From Maricaulis sp048268525 (GTDB taxonomy: Bacteria; Pseudomonadota; Alphaproteobacteria; Caulobacterales; Maricaulaceae): a DNA stretch of 64,000 nt. A program made the translations under genes and the position numbers. The notes under the pieces were generated by a model that did not search any database, had not been told where the DNA came from, and worked only from the letters and a program-made list of their open reading frames with translations. Within the stretch, counting starts at the first letter, position 1. Each line of letters opens with the position of its first letter. Shown here piece after piece: positions 49,204-61,432 of this stretch. The DNA lies in NCBI RefSeq assembly GCF_048268525.1, contig NZ_JBLWVH010000009.1, forward strand, positions 28,066-92,065, read 5' to 3'.

Positions 49204-50241
49204 CTATCCCCAAAACCCGATCGCCGCTTTCGCTTCGGCAATCACCGGTTCCGCCACCTCGCGCGCCCGATCCGCGCCCTTCTGCAGGATCCGGTCAATC
49301 TCGGCCTGCTCGGCGATCAGCCGACGATATTCGTCGGAGATCGGGGCGAGATACTCGACCGCGACCTCGGCCAGGGCCGGTTTGAAGGCGCCAAAACCCT
49401 GGCCGCCATATTCGGCCAGTACGGAAGCTTTGGATCCGCCGGTCAGGGCTGCGAAAATGCCAACCAGGTTGGAGGCTTCCGGACGGCCATCCAGACCGTC
49501 AACCGATTCCGGCAGCGCTTCGGGATCGGTCTTGGCCTTCTTGATCTTGCGGGCAATCGTGTCGGCATCATCCTCGAGATTGATCCGGGAATTGTCCGAC
49601 GGGTCCGATTTCGACATTTTGGCGGAGCCGTCACGCAGACTCATGATGCGGGCGCCCGGGCCCTGGATGAGCGGCTCCGTGATCGGGAAGACCGCTTTGC
49701 CCTCACCGAAATCCCGATTGAAGCGGGCCGCAACATCACGGCACAATTCCAGATGCTGCTTCTGGTCATCGCCGACCGGCACATGGGTCGCCTTGTAGAC
49801 CAGGATATCGGCGGCCATCAGGACCGGATAGGTCAGCAGGCCGACCGAAACGCGCTCCCGGTCCTTGCCACCCTTGTCCTTGAACTGGGTCATCCGCTCG
49901 GCCCAGCCAAGCCGGGCAACACAATTGAGGATCCAGGCCAGCTCGGCATGGGCCGGAACTGCAGACTGGGCGAAAATCACATTCCTTTCCGGGTCCAGGC
50001 CGGCGGCAAGGTAGGCGGCCGTCACGCGGCGAACCGCATCCGGCAAGGCCTTGGCATCATGCGGCATGGTGATGGCGTGCATGTCGACCACGCAATAGAT
50101 GCGCTCGGACTCATCCTCGTCCTGCATCGCCACCCAGTTTTTCAGAGCACCAAGATAATTGCCGAGGTGCAGGCGCCCCGTCGGCTGCATGCCTGAGAAA
50201 ATGCGTTTCGGGCCTTGGTAGGCGGTGGGTGTGTCGCTCAT
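49204..50241 (-). CDS. trpS: tryptophanyl-tRNA synthetase
   Basis: This 345-residue class I synthetase charges tRNA-Trp. The HIGH-like motif is GRLHLGNYLG (about residue 17) and the KMSKS motif is KMSKSDPSD (about 206). The family TrpRS VPVGDDQKQHLEL segment is at about 150. It follows murJ on the same strand by 61 bases. Confidence 0.96.
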   Translation of the reverse strand: MSDTPTAYQGPKRIFSGMQPTGRLHLGNYLGALKNWVAMQDEDESERIYCVVDMHAITMPHDAKALPDAVRRVTAAYLAAGLDPERNVIFAQSAVPAHAELAWILNCVARLGWAERMTQFKDKGGKDRERVSVGLLTYPVLMAADILVYKATHVPVGDDQKQHLELCRDVAARFNRDFGEGKAVFPITEPLIQGPGARIMSLRDGSAKMSKSDPSDNSRINLEDDADTIARKIKKAKTDPEALPESVDGLDGRPEASNLVGIFAALTGGSKASVLAEYGGQGFGAFKPALAEVAVEYLAPISDEYRRLIAEQAEIDRILQKGADRAREVAEPVIAEAKAAIGFWG

Positions 50242-50302
50242 GGGATGGCCTTGCGGATAGGACGGACTGGGACATGCGTCTTAACCAGCGCGGGCCTTGG
50301 CC

Positions 50303-51847
50303 TCAAGAGCGCTTTAGCGCGCCGCGCACCTCGGACGGCCGCAAGGCGCCCGTCACCAGCGCGGCAACGCCATAAACACCGAGACCGCCAGCGCAGACAA
50401 CGAGCAGCGTCACCAGGGTCGAGTCAAACAGATAAGCCCGCAACACATCCGCATAATGCTCCGCCACCAACAGAGAGCCCGCCATTGCAGCGCAAGCCAG
50501 CAGAATCCGGGGCAGCTTGCCCAGCAGCCGGATATCCGGCTCGAGAAGGCCACGACGACTCAACGTCACGGCGAGCAAGATCATGTTGACCCAACCGGCG
50601 ACCGCTGTGGCGATGGCCAGGCCGGCAAAACCCAGGGGTCCGAAAAACAGGCCGAGTCCCAGAACCAGGTTCACTGCAACACCGATCGCGGCGAACTTCA
50701 TCGGGGTCATCGTGTCTTCCCGGGCGAAAAATCCCGGCGAAAGGACCTTGATCAGAACGAAGGCCGGAAGGCCCACAGCAAACGGGATCAGCGCCTGGCT
50801 GACCATCACCGCATCCTGAGGTGTAAAGGCATTGCGCTCGTAGAGGCCTGTGGCGATGAAGACCGGGATCGTGGCCAGGGCCGTGGCTGCCGGCAGGGTC
50901 AACGCCATGGATATCTCAAGTGCCCGGTTCATCGCATTCGACGCGGCCTGGGATTCACCCGCCCGCACACGCGCGCTCAGGGCTGGCAGAAGCACCACGC
51001 CCATGGCAATGCCGACGACGCCCAATGGAAGCTGGTAGAGTCGATCGGCAAAATAGAGCCAGGATTTTGCACCTTCCTCGATGGTCGCAATGGACGAGGT
51101 CACCAGGATATTGATCTGGGTCACTCCCGCAGCGATCGCCCCGGGAATGCCCAGCACCACCAATCGCCGTACACCCGGCGTCATGCGAGGCAGGGAGACG
51201 GACAGTTTAAGGCCGGTCGCACGACAAGCGGCGAACAGCCAGGCCAATTGCGCGACACCGGACACACTGATCCCGACCGAAAGGTGCAAGGCGAGTTGTT
51301 CACCGCTGGCGGGAGAAATCACCAGAACACCAATCAGGATCAGGTTCAGCAGCACGGGCGCGGCCGCCGCAACGGCGAACCTGCCGTGGGAATTGAGCAC
51401 GCCGCTCAACATCGCGCTGAGCGACATCGTCATCAGGTAGGGCATGGTGATCTGGGTCAGCAACACAGCCAGCCGGAACGGTCCCGGTTCACCAACAAAT
51501 CCCGGCCCCAGCGCATACATCAACCACGGCATCAGAAGTTGGGCGCCGACAACGAGGACCACCATCGTGGTGAGAAGCACCGACATGACCTGCCGGGCGA
51601 ACCGGATCGCCTCATCCTGTTCGCCGCTCTCAAGCTTGCCGGCATACAGCGGCACGAAAGCGGAGTTGAACGCGCCTTCCGCAAATATCCGCCGGAAGAG
51701 GTTCGGGAACTGGAAGGCGGTCAGGAATACATCGGTAATCACACCGGCGCCCAGCGAGGCGGCCAACAGCATTTCGCGGACGAGGCCGAGCACACGGCTC
51801 GCCATGGTCAGGACACCGACAATGGCCGTCGAACGCAGAAGCCGCAT
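50303..51847 (-). CDS. murJ: lipid II flippase MurJ
   Basis: This 514-residue membrane protein has about fourteen hydrophobic segments and the MurJ opening STAIVGVLTMASRVLGLVREM. It exports lipid II for peptidoglycan. Family marks are FRRIFAEGAFNSAFVPLY (about residue 60) and the VGIPGAIAAGVTQINILV region. GAGG upstream of the ATG is part of the last codons of glnD; the glnD stop lies two bases before the start, so translation is coupled. Confidence 0.95.
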   Translation of the reverse strand: MRLLRSTAIVGVLTMASRVLGLVREMLLAASLGAGVITDVFLTAFQFPNLFRRIFAEGAFNSAFVPLYAGKLESGEQDEAIRFARQVMSVLLTTMVVLVVGAQLLMPWLMYALGPGFVGEPGPFRLAVLLTQITMPYLMTMSLSAMLSGVLNSHGRFAVAAAAPVLLNLILIGVLVISPASGEQLALHLSVGISVSGVAQLAWLFAACRATGLKLSVSLPRMTPGVRRLVVLGIPGAIAAGVTQINILVTSSIATIEEGAKSWLYFADRLYQLPLGVVGIAMGVVLLPALSARVRAGESQAASNAMNRALEISMALTLPAATALATIPVFIATGLYERNAFTPQDAVMVSQALIPFAVGLPAFVLIKVLSPGFFAREDTMTPMKFAAIGVAVNLVLGLGLFFGPLGFAGLAIATAVAGWVNMILLAVTLSRRGLLEPDIRLLGKLPRILLACAAMAGSLLVAEHYADVLRAYLFDSTLVTLLVVCAGGLGVYGVAALVTGALRPSEVRGALKRS

Positions 51848-51849
51848 CG

Positions 51850-54663
<2,814 letters not shown>

Positions 54664-54695
54664 GGAACCAATCTAGTGCACCGCAATCCTCGGCG

Positions 54696-57389
54696 TCACG
54701 TCTTCTTCGCGATAGCTTTCAGCGCATACAGGACCTCAAGCGCTTCTCGCGGGCTCAAGGCATCCGGGTCGATTTCTCCAAGACGCGTTTCGACCTCTGA
54801 ATCAAATGGCTCCGGGTCCGGCTCGGCCAGCGCAAACAGCGGCAGGTCGGTCAGGGCCGCAGCGGGTGTTCCATCCGCTTCGAGTCGCGCCAGTATGGCC
54901 TGGGCCCGCTTGACTGCCACCCGCGGCAGCCCGGCCCGACGTGCGACCTCAATCCCGTAGGAGCGGTCCGCTGCGCCGCTGCCGACCTCGTGCAGAAACA
55001 CCAGCTCGCCCTTCCACTCGCGGGCCTTGAGCGACACATTTCCCGCCGCGTCCAGATCCTCGGCCAGCCGGGTCAACTCGTGATAATGGGTGGCGAACAG
55101 GGCCCGGCAGCCGTTCACGGCGTGCAGGTGCTCGGCCGCCGCCCAGGCAATCGACAGGCCATCAAAGGTCGCCGTGCCGCGCCCTATTTCGTCGAGAATG
55201 ACAAAGCTGCGGGCCGTGGCCTGGTTCAGTATGGCAGCGGTCTCGATCATCTCGGCCATGAAGGTCGAGCGGCCGCGAGCGAGGTCATCGGCAGCGCCGA
55301 CACGCGAGTACAGCCGGTCAGCCACGCCGATCCGCGCCGCACGCGCCGGTACATAGCAACCGGCCTGGGCGAGCATCAGGATCAACGCATTCTGGCGCAG
55401 GAAGGTCGATTTACCAGCCATGTTGGGGCCGGTCACGAATGTCAGCCGGGCGGCTTCGCGGCCGGCGCCATCCAGATCGCAGTCATTGGGCGTGAACCGG
55501 CCATCGCCGGCCTTGGCCAATGCCCGCTCGACAACCGGGTGACGCCCACCATCGACATGGAAGACACTGTCATCGGACACCACCGGCCGGGTCGCCTCAC
55601 AATCCTCGGCCCATTCGGCCAGTCCGGCGGCCACATCGAACTCGGCCAGCGAGCGCGCCGCAGCCCGGATCCGGTCCGCCTCGGCCTCGACCCGGTCGCG
55701 AAGACCGGCAAAGGCGTCGATTTCCATCGCCAGCGCCCGGTCACCTGCCGATGCAATCTTGGCCTCCAGCTCTGCCAACTCGGTGGTCGAAAAGCGGACC
55801 GCATTGGCCATGGTCTGGCGGTGAATGAAGCGCTCATCCCCCATCAGGGCGTCGCCATGCTTGGCGGTCACCTCGACAAAATAGCCAAGAACATTGTTGT
55901 GCTTGACCTTCAGGGCGCTGACCCCGACCGCCTCCGCATAGGTTTGCTGCAAGCCGGCAACCACACGCCGGGAGGCGTCGCGCAACTGCCTCAGCTCGTC
56001 CAGCTCGACCTGCCAGCCTTCGGCGATGAAACCGCCATCGCGAGCCAGCAGCGGGGGCTCATCGACAATGGCGCGCTCCAGCTCGGCCACCAATTCGGCC
56101 AACTCAGGCTTGTCATCCATCACCAGCGCCGTGAGGCCCTGGGCAATCTGGGCCGGTGGCGTGTCCAGAGTCTTGTCGAGCAGGCGGGCAGCGATGGTCT
56201 CGCCTTCCTGCAGGGCCGCAGCGAGGGATTTCAGATCACGCGGACCACCCCGTCCCAGCAGAAGGCGCGACAGGGCGCGCTCGGCATCGCCGGCCTGTCG
56301 TAAACGGTCGCGCAAATCACGTCGCTCGGCCCTGGCCCGCTCGAACCAGGCGATCGCATCCAGGCGTGCCTCGATTTCCGCGACATCTGTCAGGGGTCTG
56401 GCCAGCCGCTCGGCCAGCTTTCGCGCACCCGGCGCCGTCACGGTCCGGTCGATGGCGTCCAGCAATGACCCCTGACGTGACCCTGACAAAGTTCGCTCGA
56501 TCTCGAGGCTGGCGCGGGTTGCCGGATCGATGGCCAGACAGGAACCTGCCGCAACCTGTCGCGGCGGCGCGAGCTTGGCTGGCGCACCAGCCTGTGACAG
56601 CGACAGATAGTCCAGCAAGGCGCCGAGTGCTGCGCATTCGGCCTTGGTAAAGTTTCCAAACGCAGTCAGTTCCTGGACCCGGAACTGATCTTTCAACTGC
56701 CGTTCCGCCGAGGCCGGATCAAACTTTGCCTTTGGCAGGGGTGTCAGGGTCGACCGAGGGGCCAGCATCGCGGCTTCGGCGAAGGCGCGCTCCTCGACCA
56801 GCAATTCAGCCGGGCTCATGGCGGCGATCTCGGCAGCCAGATTGTCGGTGGCCACCGGCGACACCCGAAAATCACCGGTCGAGACATCGGCCCAGGCCAG
56901 CGCGGCCTCCCCGGTCACCAATTGGGCCAGCGCCGCGATCCGGTTGGACACACGCGGATCCAGCAGGCTGTCCTCGGTCAGCGTACCCGGCGTGACAACG
57001 CGTGTAATGGCCCGTCGGACAACGGCTTTCGAACCGCCGCGGGCCTTGGCCGCCTTGGGGTCCTCCATCTGCTCGCCGACCGCAACCTTGAAGCCGGCCT
57101 TGATCAAGCGCGCGAGATAGGCCTCCGCGGTCGCGGCCGGAACACCACACATCGCGATCGGCTCGCCCTGGTGTTCCCCCCGCTTCGTCAGGGCAATGTC
57201 GAGCGCCGCCGAAGCCCGCACGGCATCGTCGAAGAACAGCTCGTAGAAGTCGCCCATGCGGTAAAACAACAAGGCATCGGCCGGCGCCTGGGCGCGCAGC
57301 TCGAGGAATTGCTGCATCATCGGGGTCGCGCCTTCACTGGAGGGAAAGGTGCGATCGCGCGGCACGGGGAGGGTCGACATGGCATTCAT
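54696..57389 (-). CDS. mutS: DNA mismatch repair protein MutS
   Basis: This 897-residue ATPase recognises mismatches. The mismatch-binding domain I has the FYE region (GDFYELFFDDAV, about residue 45). The connector, lever and clamp domains follow, then the ATPase with GPNMAGKSTFLRQ (Walker A, about 650) and IGRGTATFDGLS. The length and order are normal. It is divergent from maeB with 99 bases between the starts. The ATG at 57389 or 57380 could be used; no strong ribosome site decides. Confidence 0.96.
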   Translation of the reverse strand: MNAMSTLPVPRDRTFPSSEGATPMMQQFLELRAQAPADALLFYRMGDFYELFFDDAVRASAALDIALTKRGEHQGEPIAMCGVPAATAEAYLARLIKAGFKVAVGEQMEDPKAAKARGGSKAVVRRAITRVVTPGTLTEDSLLDPRVSNRIAALAQLVTGEAALAWADVSTGDFRVSPVATDNLAAEIAAMSPAELLVEERAFAEAAMLAPRSTLTPLPKAKFDPASAERQLKDQFRVQELTAFGNFTKAECAALGALLDYLSLSQAGAPAKLAPPRQVAAGSCLAIDPATRASLEIERTLSGSRQGSLLDAIDRTVTAPGARKLAERLARPLTDVAEIEARLDAIAWFERARAERRDLRDRLRQAGDAERALSRLLLGRGGPRDLKSLAAALQEGETIAARLLDKTLDTPPAQIAQGLTALVMDDKPELAELVAELERAIVDEPPLLARDGGFIAEGWQVELDELRQLRDASRRVVAGLQQTYAEAVGVSALKVKHNNVLGYFVEVTAKHGDALMGDERFIHRQTMANAVRFSTTELAELEAKIASAGDRALAMEIDAFAGLRDRVEAEADRIRAAARSLAEFDVAAGLAEWAEDCEATRPVVSDDSVFHVDGGRHPVVERALAKAGDGRFTPNDCDLDGAGREAARLTFVTGPNMAGKSTFLRQNALILMLAQAGCYVPARAARIGVADRLYSRVGAADDLARGRSTFMAEMIETAAILNQATARSFVILDEIGRGTATFDGLSIAWAAAEHLHAVNGCRALFATHYHELTRLAEDLDAAGNVSLKAREWKGELVFLHEVGSGAADRSYGIEVARRAGLPRVAVKRAQAILARLEADGTPAAALTDLPLFALAEPDPEPFDSEVETRLGEIDPDALSPREALEVLYALKAIAKKT

Positions 57390-57488
57390 CGGCGCAGACG
57401 GTGGCGAGGTTTCGCCTTGCGTGCAAGGGTGCGAAGCGGCTAGAGCGCTGTAACCCCCGGGACTTCAGATCTTACAAGGACATCGGTG

Positions 57489-59774
57489 ATGAACGACAGA
57501 ACCAGTCGCGTCGAGGACGAGGATGCTCTCGCCTTCCACAAGGAGCCTGTTCCCGGCAAACTCGCCATGTCACCGACCAAGCCGATGGCAACCCAGCGGG
57601 ACCTCTCGCTCGCCTACAGCCCCGGCGTCGCGGTGCCGGTCAAGGCCATCGCTGCCGATCCGGACAAGGTCTACGATTATACCTCCAAGGGAAACATGGT
57701 CGCCGTGATCTCCAACGGCACGGCGATCCTGGGACTGGGCAATCTGGGCGCCATGGCGTCCAAGCCGGTGATGGAAGGCAAGGCCGTCCTGTTCAAGCGC
57801 TTCGCCGATATCGATGCGATCGACATCGAGGTTGAGGAAGAGGATGCCGAGCAATTCATCGAGTGCGTCAAGCGGATCGGCAACACGTTCGGCGGTATCA
57901 ATCTGGAAGACATCAAGGCGCCGGAGAGCTTCATCGTCGAGCAGCGCCTGCGCGAATTGCTCGACGTGCCGGTCTTCCATGACGACCAGCACGGCACCGC
58001 CATCATTTCCGCCGCCGGCATCATCAATGCCTGCGAGCTGACGGATCGTCGCATCGAAGATCTGACCGTTGTGGTCAATGGTGCCGGCGCGGCCGGGATC
58101 GCCGTGCTCGAACTGCTCAAGGCCATGGGTGTGCACCCGGACAATGCCATCCTGTGCGACAGCAAGGGCGTCATCCACAGCGAGCGCGACAATCTGAACC
58201 AGTGGAAGGCCGCCCATGCGGTCCAGACCGACAAGCGCACCCTCGCCGAAGCCGTCGACGGTGCGGATTGCTTCCTCGGCCTGTCGGTCGCCGGTGCCCT
58301 GACCCAGGACATGGTCAAGACCATGGCCAAGGATCCGATCATTTTCGCGATGGCCAATCCGGACCCGGAAATCACGCCGGAAGATGCCCGCGCCGTGCGC
58401 GATGATGCCATCGTCGCCACCGGCCGCTCTGACTATCCCAACCAGGTCAATAATGTCCTCGGTTTTCCCTATATTTTCCGCGGTGCGCTGGATGTGCGGG
58501 CCCGCACTATCAATGAAGAGATGAAGATCGCCGCGGCCCGGGCCCTCGCGGCCCTCGCCAAGGAAGACGTGCCGGACGAAGTCGCCGCCGCCTATCACGG
58601 GGCCCGTCCGACCTTCGGCCGCAATTACATCATTCCCTCACCCTTCGACCCGCGTCTGATTTCCTATGTGCCGCCCTATGTGGCCCAGGCTGCGATGGAT
58701 ACCGGCGTCGCGCGCAAGCCGATCCCGGACATGGCCGCCTATCGGGCCTCGCTGGCCCGTCGTCTCGACCCGACAGCCGCGCTTCTGCAGCGCATCCAGG
58801 GCGCCGTCATGGGTCACGGGCGCCGCATCGTGTTCGCCGAAGGCGAAGAGCCCGCGGTCATTCGGGCCGCCTACGCCTTCCAGAATCAGGAGCTGGGCAA
58901 GGCCGTTCTGGTCGGGCGCGAGGAAATTACCCGCGCCAACATGCGGCTGGTCGGCGTACCGGAGGACTCGATCGAAATCGTCAATGCGCGCCTGTCTGAC
59001 CGCAATGCCGACTATTCGGACTTCCTGTACGGACGCCTGCAGCGCAAGGGCTATCTCAAACGCGACGTCCAGCGCCTGGTCAATAATGACCGCAACGTCT
59101 TCTCGGCCTGCATGGTCAAGCTTGGCGATGCCGACGGCATGGTCACCGGTACGACCCGCTCTTATGGCGCCGCGCTGAGTGACATTTCACAGGTGCTCGA
59201 TCCGGCCGAAGGCCAGCGTGTGATGGGCATGTCAATCGCCCTGGCAAAGAACCGGACCCTCTTCATTGCCGACACCAATATCGCCGAATTCCCGGACGAA
59301 GAGGCACTCGCCGACATCGCCATCGAGACGGCAGCAGCCGCAAAAGGTTTCGGTTTCACGCCACGGGTCGCCTTCCTGTCCTATTCGACATTCGGCAATC
59401 CGTCCGGCGACCGCTCGGACAAGCTGCGCCGGGCCGTCCAGATTCTCGACGAGCGGGGCGTGGACTTCGAGTACGAGGGCGAGATGAATGTCGACGTCGC
59501 GCTCGACCCGTCACACCGCTTCCTCTACCCGTTCTCGCGCCTGAAGGGGCCGGCGAACGTGCTGGTCATGCCGGCGATCCACTCGGCGTCGATCGCCACC
59601 AAGCTGTTGCGCATGGCCGGCGGCGCCACGGTAATCGGCCCGATGCTGGTCGGCGTCGAAAAGCCGGTCCAGATCGCCCGGCTCGGTGCCTCGGTCTCAG
59701 AGATCACCACGCTGGCAGCGTTGGCGGCCTATGATCCGGACAAGCATGATGTGGAGAGCGGACTGTCGGAGTAG
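57489..59774 (+). CDS. maeB: NADP-dependent malic enzyme with phosphotransacetylase-like C-terminus
   Basis: This 761-residue fusion oxidatively decarboxylates malate to pyruvate, making NADPH. The N-terminal malic-enzyme half (about 1-430) has SLAYSPGVAVPVKAI, VPVFHDDQHGTAII and the NAD(P) loop VVNGAGAAGIA (about 200). The C-terminal half (about 435-761) is of the Pta type, with GHGRRIVFAEGEEPAVIRAA. The Pta part of such MaeB proteins is regulatory and not catalytic, as known for E. coli MaeB. AAGGA lies eight bases before the ATG at 57489; a GTG at 57486 is the alternative. Convergent with the AmpG-like gene. Confidence 0.95.
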   Translation: MNDRTSRVEDEDALAFHKEPVPGKLAMSPTKPMATQRDLSLAYSPGVAVPVKAIAADPDKVYDYTSKGNMVAVISNGTAILGLGNLGAMASKPVMEGKAVLFKRFADIDAIDIEVEEEDAEQFIECVKRIGNTFGGINLEDIKAPESFIVEQRLRELLDVPVFHDDQHGTAIISAAGIINACELTDRRIEDLTVVVNGAGAAGIAVLELLKAMGVHPDNAILCDSKGVIHSERDNLNQWKAAHAVQTDKRTLAEAVDGADCFLGLSVAGALTQDMVKTMAKDPIIFAMANPDPEITPEDARAVRDDAIVATGRSDYPNQVNNVLGFPYIFRGALDVRARTINEEMKIAAARALAALAKEDVPDEVAAAYHGARPTFGRNYIIPSPFDPRLISYVPPYVAQAAMDTGVARKPIPDMAAYRASLARRLDPTAALLQRIQGAVMGHGRRIVFAEGEEPAVIRAAYAFQNQELGKAVLVGREEITRANMRLVGVPEDSIEIVNARLSDRNADYSDFLYGRLQRKGYLKRDVQRLVNNDRNVFSACMVKLGDADGMVTGTTRSYGAALSDISQVLDPAEGQRVMGMSIALAKNRTLFIADTNIAEFPDEEALADIAIETAAAAKGFGFTPRVAFLSYSTFGNPSGDRSDKLRRAVQILDERGVDFEYEGEMNVDVALDPSHRFLYPFSRLKGPANVLVMPAIHSASIATKLLRMAGGATVIGPMLVGVEKPVQIARLGASVSEITTLAALAAYDPDKHDVESGLSE

Positions 59775-59783
59775 GGGGCAAGG

Positions 59784-61403
59784 CTATTCTGTCTGTCGTT
59801 CCGCGAATTTGTGTTCGCCTCTTGCGGCTGCCGGTCCGAACCGGATGACGACGGCAAGAAGAATGGCCGCCGGAATGGTCCAGGCCGCCGTGATTACAAA
59901 GAAGGCAACCCAGCCGACGGCGTCCGCCAGGACGCCCGAAAAACCCGACAGAAACTTCGCGAACAGGGCGTAGAATGAGCTAACCCACGCGTACTGGGTC
60001 GCCGCGCTTGCGGGATCAACCAAGCTCGACAGATATGCGATGAAGACCGTTGTGACAAAGCCGCCGGCCAGATTGTCCCCAACGATCGCGATCAGCAGCT
60101 TCCAACTCTCGTCGGGCTGCGCGGTCGCGGCCAGCCAAGCATAGGCGCCGTTTGTCACAAGTGTGATGACCAGCCCTATCACCAAGGCCCGCATCATGCC
60201 GATCCGCAGTGCCGTCACACCGCCCACAAACAGTCCAAACATCGTCGCCGCAAGGCCGGGGCCTGCCTGTATGCCGCCAACGACAGCGCGATCGAATTCA
60301 AGGTCTGAATACAAGGGCGAAGCCATTACCCCCATGGTGAAATCACTGATCCGATAGAGTGAAATCAGCGCGACCACCGGGATGATCCACCAACCGAGGC
60401 GAGCGAAGAAGTCCTTGAAGGGCTGCCACACGGCATTGACGACCTTCACCCCGAAACTGCCCTCAAGGGCCCGGCGTCCAACACCGGCCTTTGGTTCCTT
60501 CATGAACAATACCAGGCCGGCCGAGATGGCCATCGCGGCGGCCATGACAAGAAATGAAACATGCCAGTTGGACCATTCGGATATCGCCAAACCCAGGCCG
60601 GACGTCATGTAGGCGATTCGATAGCCAAAGGAGTATGCCGCCGCCATCGTCGCTTGCATGTCGTTGGATGCCGACTCGATCCGCCATGCATCAATCGCGA
60701 CATCCAGGGTCGCGCCGGAGTATGCCAGCAGCAATGCCGCAATAGCGATCGGAAGCAGGGTCGCGAGAGTTCGAAATACGGAGAGGGCCTCAAAGTGCTC
60801 GTCTTCTCTCACAAGCGACAACAAGCGTCGGTACTCTTCTTCCGGTAACTCCACCACCTGAGCGCCAAATTCGTCCAGAACCGCCTCGACCGGGTGGATC
60901 ACATTGCCAATGACATCACCGGCACTTCGATCCGGGTCGGCTTCGGCGGTCGCCAGTGAGTCCAAAAGTACCTGATATTCGCCCACTTCGATCTGGGCCA
61001 GTCGCATGCCCGTGTCGTCACGGCGATAGGATGCCCCTGTAGGGTCCGTCGTCGCGACAAACCCGAGCGCGATGACCGTCCCAGCGATTGCGGTGACCAT
61101 CCATGCCCGTCGAGTGCCGAGTCGCTTGGACAGAAGGGGTATTTTGACCCGGTCGACGACCGGAGCCCACAACCATTTGAGAGTGTAGGCCAGTGTGACA
61201 AAGTAAAAGAAACCAATGGTCGAACGATCTATCCCGGCATCGCGGAGCCAGTAGGATAACTTCTGGAAAACCATGTAGAGTGGGAGCCCGGACGCAAAAC
61301 CCAGGATCAACATCGAGATCATGACCGGCGTCGCATAGACGACAAGGGATTGCATGAAAGTGCGCTGCCCCGCGACACCGGCTGTTTCTCGGAAGTTGGA
61401 CAT
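59784..61403 (-). CDS. AmpG-like MFS permease with a soluble insert
   Basis: This 539-residue MFS protein has the AmpG features in the first half: FASGLPLYMVFQKLSYWLRDAGIDRSTIGFF, KWLWAPVVDRVKIP and LGTRRAWMV. A hydrophilic segment of about 80 residues rich in Glu and Asp (about 125-205) stands between two membrane segments, longer than in E. coli AmpG. TLDVAIDAWRIESASN (about 240) is shared with AmpG. AmpG imports muropeptides for recycling and thereby affects beta-lactamase induction; that substrate is inferred. It starts 29 bases after the histidine kinase stops, so the two could be co-transcribed. Confidence 0.8.
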   Translation of the reverse strand: MSNFRETAGVAGQRTFMQSLVVYATPVMISMLILGFASGLPLYMVFQKLSYWLRDAGIDRSTIGFFYFVTLAYTLKWLWAPVVDRVKIPLLSKRLGTRRAWMVTAIAGTVIALGFVATTDPTGASYRRDDTGMRLAQIEVGEYQVLLDSLATAEADPDRSAGDVIGNVIHPVEAVLDEFGAQVVELPEEEYRRLLSLVREDEHFEALSVFRTLATLLPIAIAALLLAYSGATLDVAIDAWRIESASNDMQATMAAAYSFGYRIAYMTSGLGLAISEWSNWHVSFLVMAAAMAISAGLVLFMKEPKAGVGRRALEGSFGVKVVNAVWQPFKDFFARLGWWIIPVVALISLYRISDFTMGVMASPLYSDLEFDRAVVGGIQAGPGLAATMFGLFVGGVTALRIGMMRALVIGLVITLVTNGAYAWLAATAQPDESWKLLIAIVGDNLAGGFVTTVFIAYLSSLVDPASAATQYAWVSSFYALFAKFLSGFSGVLADAVGWVAFFVITAAWTIPAAILLAVVIRFGPAAARGEHKFAERQTE

Positions 61404-61432
61404 TAGCTTACCACTTCGGCAGGGGGACGATG

